In this document: in pieces, positions 1-8,106 of the stretch | Layout: every line of letters begins with the position of its first letter | Position numbering within the stretch: the first letter of the stretch is position 1 | DNA from: Desulfobacterales bacterium | GTDB lineage: Bacteria; Desulfobacterota; Desulfobacteria; Desulfobacterales; Desulfosalsimonadaceae | Assembly: GCA_018224315.1 (NCBI GenBank) | Contig: JAGTVF010000050.1 | Span: 1-10,689, forward strand | Length of the DNA: 10,689 nt | Direction: 5' to 3' | Notes under the pieces: model-generated | Told to the model about the DNA's origin: nothing | The model's database searches: none | What the model saw: the letters and a program-made list of their open reading frames with translations, nothing else | Position numbers and translations under genes: made by a program

Positions 1-15
1 ACAGGCGTTTACAAT

Positions 16-40
16 TTGCATTTTTCGTGGAAAAATGACA
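16..40. repeat. Short imperfect inverted repeat upstream of the deaminase gene
   Basis: TTG-CATTTTT and AAAAATG-A-CAA pair around a 5-nt CGTGG loop, with one bulged A. It is AT-rich and has no following T-run, so it is not a convincing terminator. It may be the end of an upstream unit or chance. The first 112 bases hold nothing else I can support; no clear sigma-70 promoter is visible there. Confidence 0.25.
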
Positions 41-112
41 ATGCTTGCAGAAAAACTTTTTCGCTACCATCAATTTTGGTGTGGCCGGATAAAAAGAGGT
101 GAAAACACGCGC

Positions 113-661
113 ATGAATCATCAGAAAATCGATGAGACGTATATGCAGGCGGCCCTGGAGCAGGCGCAACAGGCACTGGATGCCGGGGAGTTTCCCGTGG
201 GATGCGTGATTGCCGGGCCCGGCGGGGTGGTTGCCGGCGGTGCACGCAGCCACAGCCGCAAACAGACGCCCAGCGAGATCGATCATGCGGAGATCAATGC
301 GTTAAAACGGTTCTACGAATTGTCGTATAAGGGCGATCCCGGACAGCTGAGACTTTACACCACCCTGGAGCCCTGCCTGATGTGCTTTGCTGCAATCCTG
401 ATCGCGGGCATCGGCAGAATCGTTTATGCCTACGAGGATGTCATGGGCGGCGGCACGGCCTGCAAAACCGGTAATCTGCCGCCCCTTTACAGAAACGCCG
501 GGCTCAGTGTGGTGTCCAGCATGATGCGCGAGCAGAGCCTGGATCTGTTTTTCCGGTTTTTTTCCAATCCGGAAAACACCTATCTGCGTCACTCCATGCT
601 GGCAGCCTATACCCTGGCCCAGAAGCCCGGAGGACGGCCATCGCTGTTTTCCCGGGAGTGA
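113..661 (+). CDS. Nucleoside/tRNA adenosine deaminase-like protein (cytidine deaminase superfamily)
   Basis: This is a 182-residue zinc-dependent deaminase of the TadA/guanine deaminase branch. The zinc and catalytic motif HAE is at residues 58-60 (His58 ligand, Glu60 proton shuttle), and the second zinc motif PCLMC is at 87-91 (Cys88, Cys91). A PVGCVI segment precedes them, as in TadA. The C-terminal half (GIGRIVYAYEDVMGGG and onward) differs from classical TadA and extends about 20-30 residues past the usual end, so I do not assign wobble-adenosine editing firmly; free nucleoside or base deamination is equally possible. I chose the ATG at 113 because AAAGAGGTG (93-101) lies 11 nt upstream; an in-frame ATG at 35 has no comparable site and adds a non-homologous basic stretch. 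Its stop overlaps the GTG candidate start of glnE, so the two are probably translationally coupled. Confidence 0.85.
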   Translation: MNHQKIDETYMQAALEQAQQALDAGEFPVGCVIAGPGGVVAGGARSHSRKQTPSEIDHAEINALKRFYELSYKGDPGQLRLYTTLEPCLMCFAAILIAGIGRIVYAYEDVMGGGTACKTGNLPPLYRNAGLSVVSSMMREQSLDLFFRFFSNPENTYLRHSMLAAYTLAQKPGGRPSLFSRE

Positions 662-3564
662 AACGGATTTTTATGTCCCACACTTCGTCAATTACCAGGA
701 TTTTGATTCCCGATGACCTGAAAGCCGCAGCCCGGCAAAAGGTGTCAGACTGCAGCAAGGCGGCTGAGGCTGCAGGCGGTCAATCGCTTTTTTATATGGT
801 GGATGAGGCCGATCTCTGCCGGTTGTTTGCTTTCAGCGAATATGCGGCCCGCCAGTGTCTGCGCAACCCGGAAATGATTCAGGACCTGCTGGAAAGCGGG
901 GATCTGGAAAGACTTTATCCTCCGGATCAGTACCAGCAATACGTGGCCCGGGCCGCCGGGCAGGCCGTTGATGAGGACGGTCTGTCCGTGGCGTTGCGGC
1001 GGTTGCGGCACCGGGAAATGGTTCGTATTGCATGGCGGGATTTGACCGGCCGGGCCGATCTGTTTGAAACCATGGCCGAATTGTCCGCCCTTGCAGATGC
1101 TAGTGTCAGGCATGTGCTGGATTTCCTGTATCCCTTGTTGTGCAGCAAATACGGCACGCCCGTGGATGCAGACGGCAATGCCCAGCAGATGGTCGTTTTT
1201 GCCATGGGAAAGCTCGGCGGACGGGAACTCAATTTTTCCTCTGATATTGACCTGATGTTTGCCTTTCCCGAGGCCGGGCAGACCCGGTCGGATCGCAAAT
1301 CCATTTCAAACGAGGAGTTTTTTACCCGTCTGGTGCGCCGGCTCATTGATGTGATCGGCAAATCCACAGCAGAGGGATTTGTTTTCCGGGTCGATACCCG
1401 CCTGCGGCCCTATGGCGATGCCGGACCCCTGGTCATGAGCTTTGATGCCATGGAGAATTACTATCAAATGTTTGGCCGGGAATGGGAGCGCTATGCACTT
1501 GTCAAGGCCCGGTTGATTGCCGGGGACAAGCAGCGGGGAGGGGCGTTTTTCAATCGTCTCCGGCCCTTTGTGTTCCGCCGGTACCTGGATTACGGCACAT
1601 TTGAGTCCATCCGGGAGATGAAGCAGAAAATCGTGCGGGAAGTGGTTCGCAAGGGACTGACCGACAATATCAAGCACGGCTACGGTGGTATTCGGGAAAT
1701 TGAGTTCTTCGGCCAGGTTTTTCAGCTCATCCGGGGCGGCATTGATCCGGCTTACCAGGAGCGCGGCATTTTAAAGGTGCTGAAGGTCATGAGCAAGGAC
1801 AAGTGCATTACCCGCCGGGTTTACGAGGAATTGACCTCTGCCTACGTGTTTTTGCGAAACACCGAAAATCGCCTTCAGATTTATGAGGACATGCAGACCC
1901 ACAATCTGCCCGCTGATCCAAAGGCGCGCACCCGGATGGCGCTGAGCATGGGATTTGAAAGCACCCAGGATTTTTTCAAGGCTTTGGATGCGCACATGTC
2001 CAGGGTGCATTTTCATTTCAACCAGTTGCTGGACCAGGAAACAGGGGAATCTGAAACCGAAGCCCAAAAAAATCTGGACAGTGTGTGGCTGACACCCGAT
2101 GAAGCCCGGGAAAACCGGAAAAACCTGGAAATGGCCGGGTTTGAAGAACCTGACACGGTTTTGCGCCTGTTGGCCGAGTTCCGCAGCAAAACCGGTTATG
2201 GCGAGGACGGCCACATCGCAACGGACCGGATCAACCGGCTGATGCCCCGGGTACTGGCCGCAGCCGCAGAGACTGACCGGCCCCTGCTGGTATTAAAGCG
2301 GATCATGGCCCTGCTGGATGCGATTTTAAACCGAAGCTGCTATATCTCTCTGCTTCTGGAAAACCCGGGCGCTCTCAAGCACCTGATCCGGCTGGCGCGC
2401 ATCAGTCCCTGGATCGTGTCTTTTTTAAGCCAGCATCCCCTGCTTCTCGATGAACTGCTGGATGTGCGCTCCATGTATGCGCCGCTGGACCGGGCGGCTA
2501 TGGCCGGAGAACTGCGGCAGCGGCTGGAAAAATCCGGCGGGGATGATCCGGAGTTACAGATGGACGCCATCCGGGTTTTCAAACAGGTCAACATGTTTCG
2601 CATCGTGGCCGCTGACGTGACCGGTCATCTGCCCCTGATGCAGGTCTCGGACCGGCTGACCTATCTGGCTGAAACCATACTGGACGCCGCCATGGATCTG
2701 ACCTGGCACCAGATGGTGGAACGCTACGGAAAGCCCTCGGCGATTGACGGTGATCCGGGCAATACCGGATTTGCAGTGATCGCCTACGGCAAGTTGGGCG
2801 GATATGAACTGGGGTATCGTTCGGATCTGGACCTGGTTTTTCTGCATACCGCCCAACCCGGGCAGACCACGGGCGGCCGGCTGCGACCCATTGACAACAG
2901 CGAGTTTTTCGGCCGGCTGGGCCAGCGCATCATCCATTTTCTGTCTGCGCCCACATCCACGGGAAAGCTCTATGAAATCGACATGCGGCTGCGTCCCTCG
3001 GGAAATGCCGGGATTCTTGTCAGCCATATGGACGCTTTTGAGGAATACCAGTCCAGAAACGCCTGGACCTGGGAGCATCAGGCACTGATCAAGGCCCGGC
3101 CGATTATCGGGGATTTTCAGGTGGCCCGGCGTTTTGCCGATGTGCGTACCCGGGTGATTGCCGCCCGGCGCAACGCAGATCAACTGGCCGGGGCGGTGCT
3201 GGAAATGCGGGAGCGGATGCGCAGGGCCCGTGAATTTGCCCATCAGGGCTTGTTTGACTTAAAGCAGGATCCCGGCGGCATCGTGGATATCGAGTTTTTG
3301 GTTCAGTTTTTGATTTTGCGCCATGGCAGCCGGCATGAACAACTGGGTCAGTGGACCGATGTGGTGCGGCAGTTAAACGCTTTGGCCCTTTGCGGCATTA
3401 TTGCCGATCTCGACGCCCATGCTTTAAAACAGGCTTATTTGATTTACCGTTATTTTGTCCACCGCATGAATCTTCAGGAAAAAAAGGCCGTGCTGCCGGA
3501 AAACCGGTTTGCTGAACTGCGCCGAAGGGTTGTGCGGATATGGCGGAAAGTCTTTGGACAGTAA
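658..3564 (+). CDS. glnE: Glutamine synthetase adenylyltransferase/adenylyl-removing enzyme GlnE
   Basis: This bifunctional cytoplasmic enzyme adenylylates glutamine synthetase when glutamine is plentiful and removes AMP by phosphorolysis when nitrogen is short; PII and its uridylylated form control the two activities. At 968 residues it is close to the E. coli length (about 946). Both nucleotidyltransferase centres are intact. The N-terminal (deadenylylase) one is GKLGGRELNFSSDIDLMF at 184-201 with Asp196/Asp198. The C-terminal (adenylyltransferase) one is GKLGGYELGYRSDLDL at 711-726 with Asp723/Asp725. A helical linker and a C-terminal helical domain complete the architecture. The start is uncertain: GTG at 658 overlaps the deaminase stop by 4 bp but has no nearby ribosome-binding site, while ATG at 673 (963 aa) has GGGAG 14 nt upstream. 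The gene ends 15 nt before the convergent PilZ gene, with no visible terminator between them. glnB lies about 730 bp downstream. Confidence 0.97.
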   Translation: MKRIFMSHTSSITRILIPDDLKAAARQKVSDCSKAAEAAGGQSLFYMVDEADLCRLFAFSEYAARQCLRNPEMIQDLLESGDLERLYPPDQYQQYVARAAGQAVDEDGLSVALRRLRHREMVRIAWRDLTGRADLFETMAELSALADASVRHVLDFLYPLLCSKYGTPVDADGNAQQMVVFAMGKLGGRELNFSSDIDLMFAFPEAGQTRSDRKSISNEEFFTRLVRRLIDVIGKSTAEGFVFRVDTRLRPYGDAGPLVMSFDAMENYYQMFGREWERYALVKARLIAGDKQRGGAFFNRLRPFVFRRYLDYGTFESIREMKQKIVREVVRKGLTDNIKHGYGGIREIEFFGQVFQLIRGGIDPAYQERGILKVLKVMSKDKCITRRVYEELTSAYVFLRNTENRLQIYEDMQTHNLPADPKARTRMALSMGFESTQDFFKALDAHMSRVHFHFNQLLDQETGESETEAQKNLDSVWLTPDEARENRKNLEMAGFEEPDTVLRLLAEFRSKTGYGEDGHIATDRINRLMPRVLAAAAETDRPLLVLKRIMALLDAILNRSCYISLLLENPGALKHLIRLARISPWIVSFLSQHPLLLDELLDVRSMYAPLDRAAMAGELRQRLEKSGGDDPELQMDAIRVFKQVNMFRIVAADVTGHLPLMQVSDRLTYLAETILDAAMDLTWHQMVERYGKPSAIDGDPGNTGFAVIAYGKLGGYELGYRSDLDLVFLHTAQPGQTTGGRLRPIDNSEFFGRLGQRIIHFLSAPTSTGKLYEIDMRLRPSGNAGILVSHMDAFEEYQSRNAWTWEHQALIKARPIIGDFQVARRFADVRTRVIAARRNADQLAGAVLEMRERMRRAREFAHQGLFDLKQDPGGIVDIEFLVQFLILRHGSRHEQLGQWTDVVRQLNALALCGIIADLDAHALKQAYLIYRYFVHRMNLQEKKAVLPENRFAELRRRVVRIWRKVFGQ

Positions 3565-3579
3565 CGAGAAAAGCAAGGC

Positions 3580-4068
3580 TTATCTGAGCAGGTAAAATCC
3601 GATGATATTGTCGTAGGAATGGGCTCTGGCGTAAGTGGCCCCCACATCCAGCCCCTTGATATGCTGGACGATCACTTCTCGTTTGATCAGGGAATGGTTG
3701 GCATCATCGAGCCGGAATTCCACCGTGATTTGCTCTCCGACCTGGAAGCGGGGCTGGACGTTTAATTTCATGCGGATACCGGTTCTGGAAATATCGGTGA
3801 CAATCATGCTGCCCCAGTGCTGGGCGCTTTTGGACGCACTGTGGGCAGGGACATAGAGATATGTGCCCCGCAGTTCGGTGGATTTTCGGTACTGCCTTCT
3901 TCTTTCCAGAAATACTGTAAAGGCATGGCCGCAGGGACATTTGGCCTTGAGTTTGATCATGTTGTCGGCTTCGGCGTATTTCGACACATCCTTGACAATG
4001 GTTTTCTGGCATTCCGGGCAGGTAATGGCTGCGGTGTTGTCGCTGGCGATAAAGCTTTTGACGATCAC
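3580..4068 (-). CDS. PilZ-domain protein with N-terminal Cys4 (zinc-ribbon-like) segment
   Basis: This is a 162-residue protein with two parts. Residues 17-46 carry Cys17-x2-Cys20 and Cys44-x-Cys46, suggesting a small metal-binding ribbon. Residues 55-160 form a PilZ domain with the c-di-GMP signature: RxxxR at Arg57/Arg61 and D-x-S-x-x-G at Asp92, Ser94, Gly97. It is therefore a likely cytoplasmic c-di-GMP receptor; its output (motility, polysaccharide, transcription) cannot be read from the sequence. I use the GTG at 4066-4068, preceded by a weak GGGGA, because it gives the short N-terminus before the first CxxC that I recall for similar deltaproteobacterial proteins. A better ribosome-binding site (AGGAG, 4105-4109) serves an out-of-frame ATG at 4095-4097 instead, so the true start is in doubt. 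It is convergent with glnE and divergent from glnB, with a TTGACA-type promoter candidate upstream. Confidence 0.88.
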   Translation of the reverse strand: MIVKSFIASDNTAAITCPECQKTIVKDVSKYAEADNMIKLKAKCPCGHAFTVFLERRRQYRKSTELRGTYLYVPAHSASKSAQHWGSMIVTDISRTGIRMKLNVQPRFQVGEQITVEFRLDDANHSLIKREVIVQHIKGLDVGATYARAHSYDNIIGFYLLR

Positions 4069-4147
4069 ATCTAATGTCCCCGTTGCTGTAGCCCCATGGA
4101 TTTTCTCCTGAAACGGGTTTATTTTTTCCGGATTTTCATGGTAGGCA

Positions 4148-4176
4148 TTGACTTATAATGATTCATATATTAAATA
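4148..4176 (+). promoter_or_regulatory. Weak candidate sigma-70 promoter for glnB
   Basis: TTGACT (4148-4153) is followed after 17 nt by TAAATA (4171-4176), giving a leader of roughly 110 nt before the glnB ATG. The -35 is good and the -10 is poor. No proper sigma-54 -24/-12 element was found between here and glnB. Confidence 0.28.
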
Positions 4177-4191
4177 AAAGAACTTTGTCAA
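4164..4191 (-). promoter_or_regulatory. Candidate sigma-70 promoter for the PilZ gene
   Basis: Read on the minus strand, a perfect -35 TTGACA (4191-4186) is followed after 16 nt by TATATG (4169-4164) in a very AT-rich stretch. It lies about 100 nt upstream of the GTG start and points toward the PilZ gene. It overlaps the candidate glnB promoter on the other strand. Confidence 0.45.
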
Positions 4192-4201
4192 GCCAAAATA
4201 A

Positions 4202-4630
<429 letters not shown>

Positions 4631-4634
4631 TGTC

Positions 4635-6158
4635 TTAATGGTATTGCCGGGGATTGATTCCGTATTTGTGTACCTTGTAAGAGATCTTTCTCAGGGTGGT
4701 GCCCAAAGTCTGGGCGGCCTGGCTCATGTTGCCCCGGGTATGCTTTAGGGCATCCACAATCATTTCCATTTCCAGTTTTTCCACGGCTTCTTCCATGGTC
4801 TGGGACGGAAGTGTGCCCGACTCCCTGCCGGTCTGCAGGGTGGGCGGCAGATGATAGCCATGGATCACCTTGCCCTCGCAAAGCAGTACGGACCGCTCAA
4901 TGCAGTTTTCCAGTTCCCGGACATTGCCGGGCCAGTGGTAGGCCATGAGCATGTCAATGGCCGGGGTTGAAAAACGGACAATCTCCTTTGCGTTTTCCCG
5001 GGTGTATTTGTCCAGGAAAAAATCGGCCAGTGCCAGGATATCGGTTTTTCTTTCCCGCAGGGGGGGCATGTAGATGGGAAACACGTTGATCCGGTAATAC
5101 AGGTCGCTTCGGAACTCGCCTTCGGCCACGGCTTCTTCCAGGTTCTTGTTGGTGGCCGCAACAATGCGTACGTCCACCCGGATGGTTCTGTTTCCCCCTA
5201 CTCTCTCGATTTCCCGTTCCTGGAGCACCCGCAGCAGCTTGGCCTGGACCTCGCCGGTAATGGATCCGATTTCATCAAGAAACAGGGTTCCCTTGTGGGC
5301 CAGTTCGAATTTTCCGGTCTTTTGCTGAATGGCCCCGGTAAATGCCCCTTTTTCATGGCCAAACAGCTCACTTTCAATGAGATTGGCGGGCAGGGCGGCA
5401 CAGTTGACCTTCACAAAGGGATGGCTGGAACGGCTGCTGTTATAGTGAATGGCATTGGCCACCAGTTCCTTTCCGGTGCCCGATTCTCCGCGGATGAGCA
5501 CAGTGGCGTTGCTTCTGGCCACCTGGGAGATCATCTGGTAGACCTCGCGCATCTTGTTGCTGTTGCCCACAATGTTTTTGATCCGGTATTTTTTTTCCAG
5601 TTCCATCTGAAGCCGTTCGTTTTCCGCCTTCAGCTTTTCCTTTTCCCTTCGGATACGCTCTAAATGAATGACCTGGGTGGCAATCATGGCCGCCACCACG
5701 GTGAGGATTTTTTCCCCCTCGGCCAAAGGGTATTCCGGATCATAGGGCAAATCCACACCCAGGGCTCCGATGACCTGCTGTTCTTTTTTAATGGGCACGC
5801 AGATAAACGACAGTTCCCGGCCGACGGGCCCGCTTCTGGATTGGGTGCGGTTTAAGAAATCCGGGGATTCGCTGATTTTGGCGATGCTCACCGGCCGTCC
5901 GGATGCAATCACCTGTCCGGTGACACCTTCGCCGAGCTTGTAAATGCCCTTTTGCATGGCAGACCGGGAAATGCCGTGGGCCACCTCGATGCTGATTTCA
6001 TCGCTTAACGGATTTAAGATGGTGATCATGCCCCGGGACATGTGCATGTTGCCCGAAAGGATGTCCAAAACCGTGTACAGGGCCTTTTTGAGGTCTGTAT
6101 GGCGGTTTAGGGACTGGCTGATATCGTAGAGCAGGGTGATTTCATCAATTTTTTTCAT
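4635..6158 (-). CDS. NifA-type sigma-54-dependent activator (GAF, AAA+, Fis-like HTH)
   Basis: This 507-residue enhancer-binding protein has three domains. A GAF sensor spans about 20-165, then a charged coiled-coil-like linker (about 166-192). The AAA+ domain spans about 193-425: Walker A GESGTGKE at 224-231, sigma-54-contacting GAFTGA at 271-276, Walker B LFLDEIG at 292-298, arginine-finger region Arg350/Arg356 and sensor [10 protein letters not shown] at 411-418. A Fis-type helix-turn-helix lies at about 476-501. The order and the phrase [15 protein letters not shown] match NifA-family activators, and nearby glnB and glnE suit a nitrogen role. However, no nif genes are in the window, so its targets are unknown. 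It lacks a receiver domain, so control is by a GAF ligand or protein partner rather than phosphorylation. No good ribosome-binding site precedes the ATG at 6158. The hydrolase gene ends 57 nt upstream on the same strand, so read-through is possible. Confidence 0.92.
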   Translation of the reverse strand: MKKIDEITLLYDISQSLNRHTDLKKALYTVLDILSGNMHMSRGMITILNPLSDEISIEVAHGISRSAMQKGIYKLGEGVTGQVIASGRPVSIAKISESPDFLNRTQSRSGPVGRELSFICVPIKKEQQVIGALGVDLPYDPEYPLAEGEKILTVVAAMIATQVIHLERIRREKEKLKAENERLQMELEKKYRIKNIVGNSNKMREVYQMISQVARSNATVLIRGESGTGKELVANAIHYNSSRSSHPFVKVNCAALPANLIESELFGHEKGAFTGAIQQKTGKFELAHKGTLFLDEIGSITGEVQAKLLRVLQEREIERVGGNRTIRVDVRIVAATNKNLEEAVAEGEFRSDLYYRINVFPIYMPPLRERKTDILALADFFLDKYTRENAKEIVRFSTPAIDMLMAYHWPGNVRELENCIERSVLLCEGKVIHGYHLPPTLQTGRESGTLPSQTMEEAVEKLEMEMIVDALKHTRGNMSQAAQTLGTTLRKISYKVHKYGINPRQYH

Positions 6159-6215
6159 GATCAGAATGCTGCAGTTTTTGGGGGTTGTGTGTTTTGTTGC
6201 TGGCGCAGGAACCGG

Positions 6216-6824
6216 TTAATCTTCCATGAAATCCGATACAGCGGTTTTTAGCTCAGCCATGCCGCTGGAAAAAAAATGATCCGCCCCGGAAATCACCCGC
6301 AGTTGGGCGGCCGGGTTGAGCCGGAGCAGCAGTTTTTTTACTTGTGCCGGCGGTGCAATTTCATCCTCGCTGCCTGTGACCACCAGTTGCAGCCGTGAGC
6401 ACGTCCGGAGCCCTGCAAAATCCATCATGGCCGCAGGCGGGGCCACCATAAGCATTTTCCCCGGGGACATTTCGCCGATATCGGCATGGGCCAGCACCCA
6501 TGCGCCAAAGGAGTATCCGATCAAATCAATTGCGCGGGCGCCCCGGGCCCGTAGATGATCGACTGCGGCCAGAAGGTCTTTTTGCTCGCCGGTGCCTTGG
6601 TCATAGGCGCCTTGGCTTTTTCCTGCCCCGCGGAAGTTGAACCGGAGGGTGGTCAGGCCCCGGGCCCTGCATGCAGCAGCGATTTCACAGATGACCAGGT
6701 TGTCCATGTTGCCGCCGTACAAGGGGTGGGGGTGGGCAAGAATGGCCGCCCTGTCATTGCCGGGAAAAAGGGCGCCTTCCAGTTCAACTCCATCTGAGGC
6801 TGAAAAAAAAATGTTTTGTTCCAT
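6216..6824 (-). CDS. Alpha/beta hydrolase, COG2945-like
   Basis: This is a 202-residue compact alpha/beta hydrolase without signal peptide or membrane segments. It shows the family's HPHPLYGG motif at 31-38 (oxyanion region), FNFRGAGKSQG at about 63-73, the nucleophile elbow GYSFGA with Ser105, an acid candidate in GSEDEIAPP (Asp154) and GADHFF with His183, so the catalytic triad looks complete. The natural substrate of this family is not established; esterase or peptidase-like activity is the usual guess. I chose the ATG at 6824, 7 nt after the stop of the RNase D gene and with a weak GTGA ribosome-binding element 7 nt upstream. In-frame ATGs at 6851 and 6896 would overlap the RNase D gene and add unrelated residues. 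The two genes are almost certainly cotranscribed. Confidence 0.87.
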   Translation of the reverse strand: MEQNIFFSASDGVELEGALFPGNDRAAILAHPHPLYGGNMDNLVICEIAAACRARGLTTLRFNFRGAGKSQGAYDQGTGEQKDLLAAVDHLRARGARAIDLIGYSFGAWVLAHADIGEMSPGKMLMVAPPAAMMDFAGLRTCSRLQLVVTGSEDEIAPPAQVKKLLLRLNPAAQLRVISGADHFFSSGMAELKTAVSDFMED

Positions 6825-6831
6825 GGTCTGC

Positions 6832-7959
6832 TCACATCCCAATCCACTCATGGCCAAACATTTCCTTTTGCCATGGCTTGAGATCTGCAATGGCATCCAG
6901 GTCCTGCCGGGTTCGGGGTTGATCTTCGGCGATCTGTTTCAGCGCGTTTTTGTTGACAATCAGGTACGGATCAATTTCCAGTGCTTCGGCTTTTTGCTGC
7001 CGCCACTGCTTTAGCTGTTTGATGCGGCGGGTCACGGCCGCAGGCACAGGTTTTGACTTCTGCTTCGGGTACCTGGGCCATTGCTCCGGGGAAAGCTGCA
7101 TGGCGGAATCAACGGCCTGCAAAATGACGGTGCCGTACATCTGGATCTGCTTGCGGCTTAAAATTCCTGTTTTTGTCAGCTGGGACGAGGTTTTGGGCTT
7201 TTCCCGGGCCAGGGCCAGAAGGGTTTGATTTCCCAGGATTTTAAAGGCCGGCCGGTCTTTTTTCCGGGCGATTTCCATCCGGAAAGTCAGCAAGGCTTCA
7301 AGCACGGCAAGGCTTTTGGGGTCCAGCCGGCCGGCGCCCTTGATCCGGACAAAAAGCGGGGTTGCGGCATCCGGGGTTTCAGGCCGCACCCCTGCGATTT
7401 CTTCGCAATGCTGGCGCACCCATTCCATTCGACCCCGGTTTTTGAGCTCGGCTTTCATTTCCTGGTACAGGGTGACCAGGTAACGCACATCATTTGCGGC
7501 ATAGGCGATCATTTCATCGGGCAGGGGGCGTACGGACCAGTCCTTTTTCTGGAATTTTTTGTCCAGTTCCACGTTAAAATGCCGGGCCAGAACCGCTTCT
7601 AAGCTGGTGGCCCCGTAGCCCAGAAACCGGGCGGCCAGCTCGGTGTCAAACAGGCTGGTCACTGTGATGCCGAAATCCCGGTACAGGCAGCGCATGTCAT
7701 AATCGGCCCCGTGAAAGACCTTGACGATGCCGGGATCGGCAAACAAGGGCGCCATGGCCGAGAGGTCACTGACCGCCAGGGGGTCGATAATATAGCAGGC
7801 ACGGGGGGTACCCATCTGGATTAAGCAGACCTTTTCTTCGAAATGATGCATGCTGTCGGCTTCCAGGTCCACGGCCAGTGCCGGCTCTGCTGCCAGGCGC
7901 CCGGCCAGGGCAGATATCTGGTCTGCTGTATTGATGTATGTAACCGGTGAAGATTCCAT
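6832..7959 (-). CDS. rnd: Ribonuclease D (DEDDy 3'-5' exoribonuclease with HRDC domains)
   Basis: This is a 375-residue protein, the same size as E. coli RNase D, which trims 3' ends of tRNA precursors and other small RNAs. The exonuclease domain carries all four metal ligands and the tyrosine of the DEDDy class. In numbering from the upstream TTG codon at 7971 (subtract 4 for the chosen ATG), these are Asp35 and Glu37 in VDLEAD, Asp92 in HGADYD, and Tyr157 with Asp161 in YAANDVRYL. A first HRDC domain follows at about 216-296 and a second HRDC-like helical region fills the C-terminus. I prefer the ATG at 7959 to the TTG at 7971, but neither has a clear ribosome-binding site; an AAAGGA further upstream is too far away. 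It is divergent from thrS and is the first gene of the pair with the hydrolase. Confidence 0.93.
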   Translation of the reverse strand: MESSPVTYINTADQISALAGRLAAEPALAVDLEADSMHHFEEKVCLIQMGTPRACYIIDPLAVSDLSAMAPLFADPGIVKVFHGADYDMRCLYRDFGITVTSLFDTELAARFLGYGATSLEAVLARHFNVELDKKFQKKDWSVRPLPDEMIAYAANDVRYLVTLYQEMKAELKNRGRMEWVRQHCEEIAGVRPETPDAATPLFVRIKGAGRLDPKSLAVLEALLTFRMEIARKKDRPAFKILGNQTLLALAREKPKTSSQLTKTGILSRKQIQMYGTVILQAVDSAMQLSPEQWPRYPKQKSKPVPAAVTRRIKQLKQWRQQKAEALEIDPYLIVNKNALKQIAEDQPRTRQDLDAIADLKPWQKEMFGHEWIGM

Positions 7960-8012
7960 TTTGAACTGCAATGTACGGACTTGCCGATCCTTTCGAAGTG
8001 CTGACTTTTTTC

Positions 8013-8041
8013 TTGACCCTGTTTTGCAGATTCATTACATA
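8013..8041 (+). promoter_or_regulatory. Candidate sigma-70 promoter for thrS
   Basis: TTGACC (8013-8018) is followed after 17 nt by TACATA (8036-8041), in the 147-bp space between the divergent rnd and thrS genes. It would give a leader of about 60 nt. The -35 is strong and the -10 moderate. No T-box-like element and no terminator/antiterminator pair is visible in the leader. Confidence 0.4.
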
Positions 8042-8106
8042 GGGCCTTTACGCGCGTGCTTGCCGTATTTCCATCCCATATATGAAGGACCAAATGGACA
8101 GAGTCA

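Noticed and set aside
35..112. Longer N-terminus for the deaminase starting at ATG 35
   Set aside because: There is no ribosome-binding site, the added residues do not match the family, and a good AAAGAGGTG precedes the ATG at 113.
2554..3243. Long minus-strand open frame (229 codons) inside glnE
   Set aside because: It is the antisense shadow of conserved glnE coding sequence, with no recognisable domain and no ribosome-binding site. Similar shadows occur at 1306-1677 and 1771-2214 and opposite thrS (8104-8658, 8776-9246).
6210..6217. AACCGGTT palindrome between the hydrolase and the NifA-like gene
   Set aside because: An 8-bp palindrome at the end of a gene is easily due to chance; it has no second copy and no promoter next to it.
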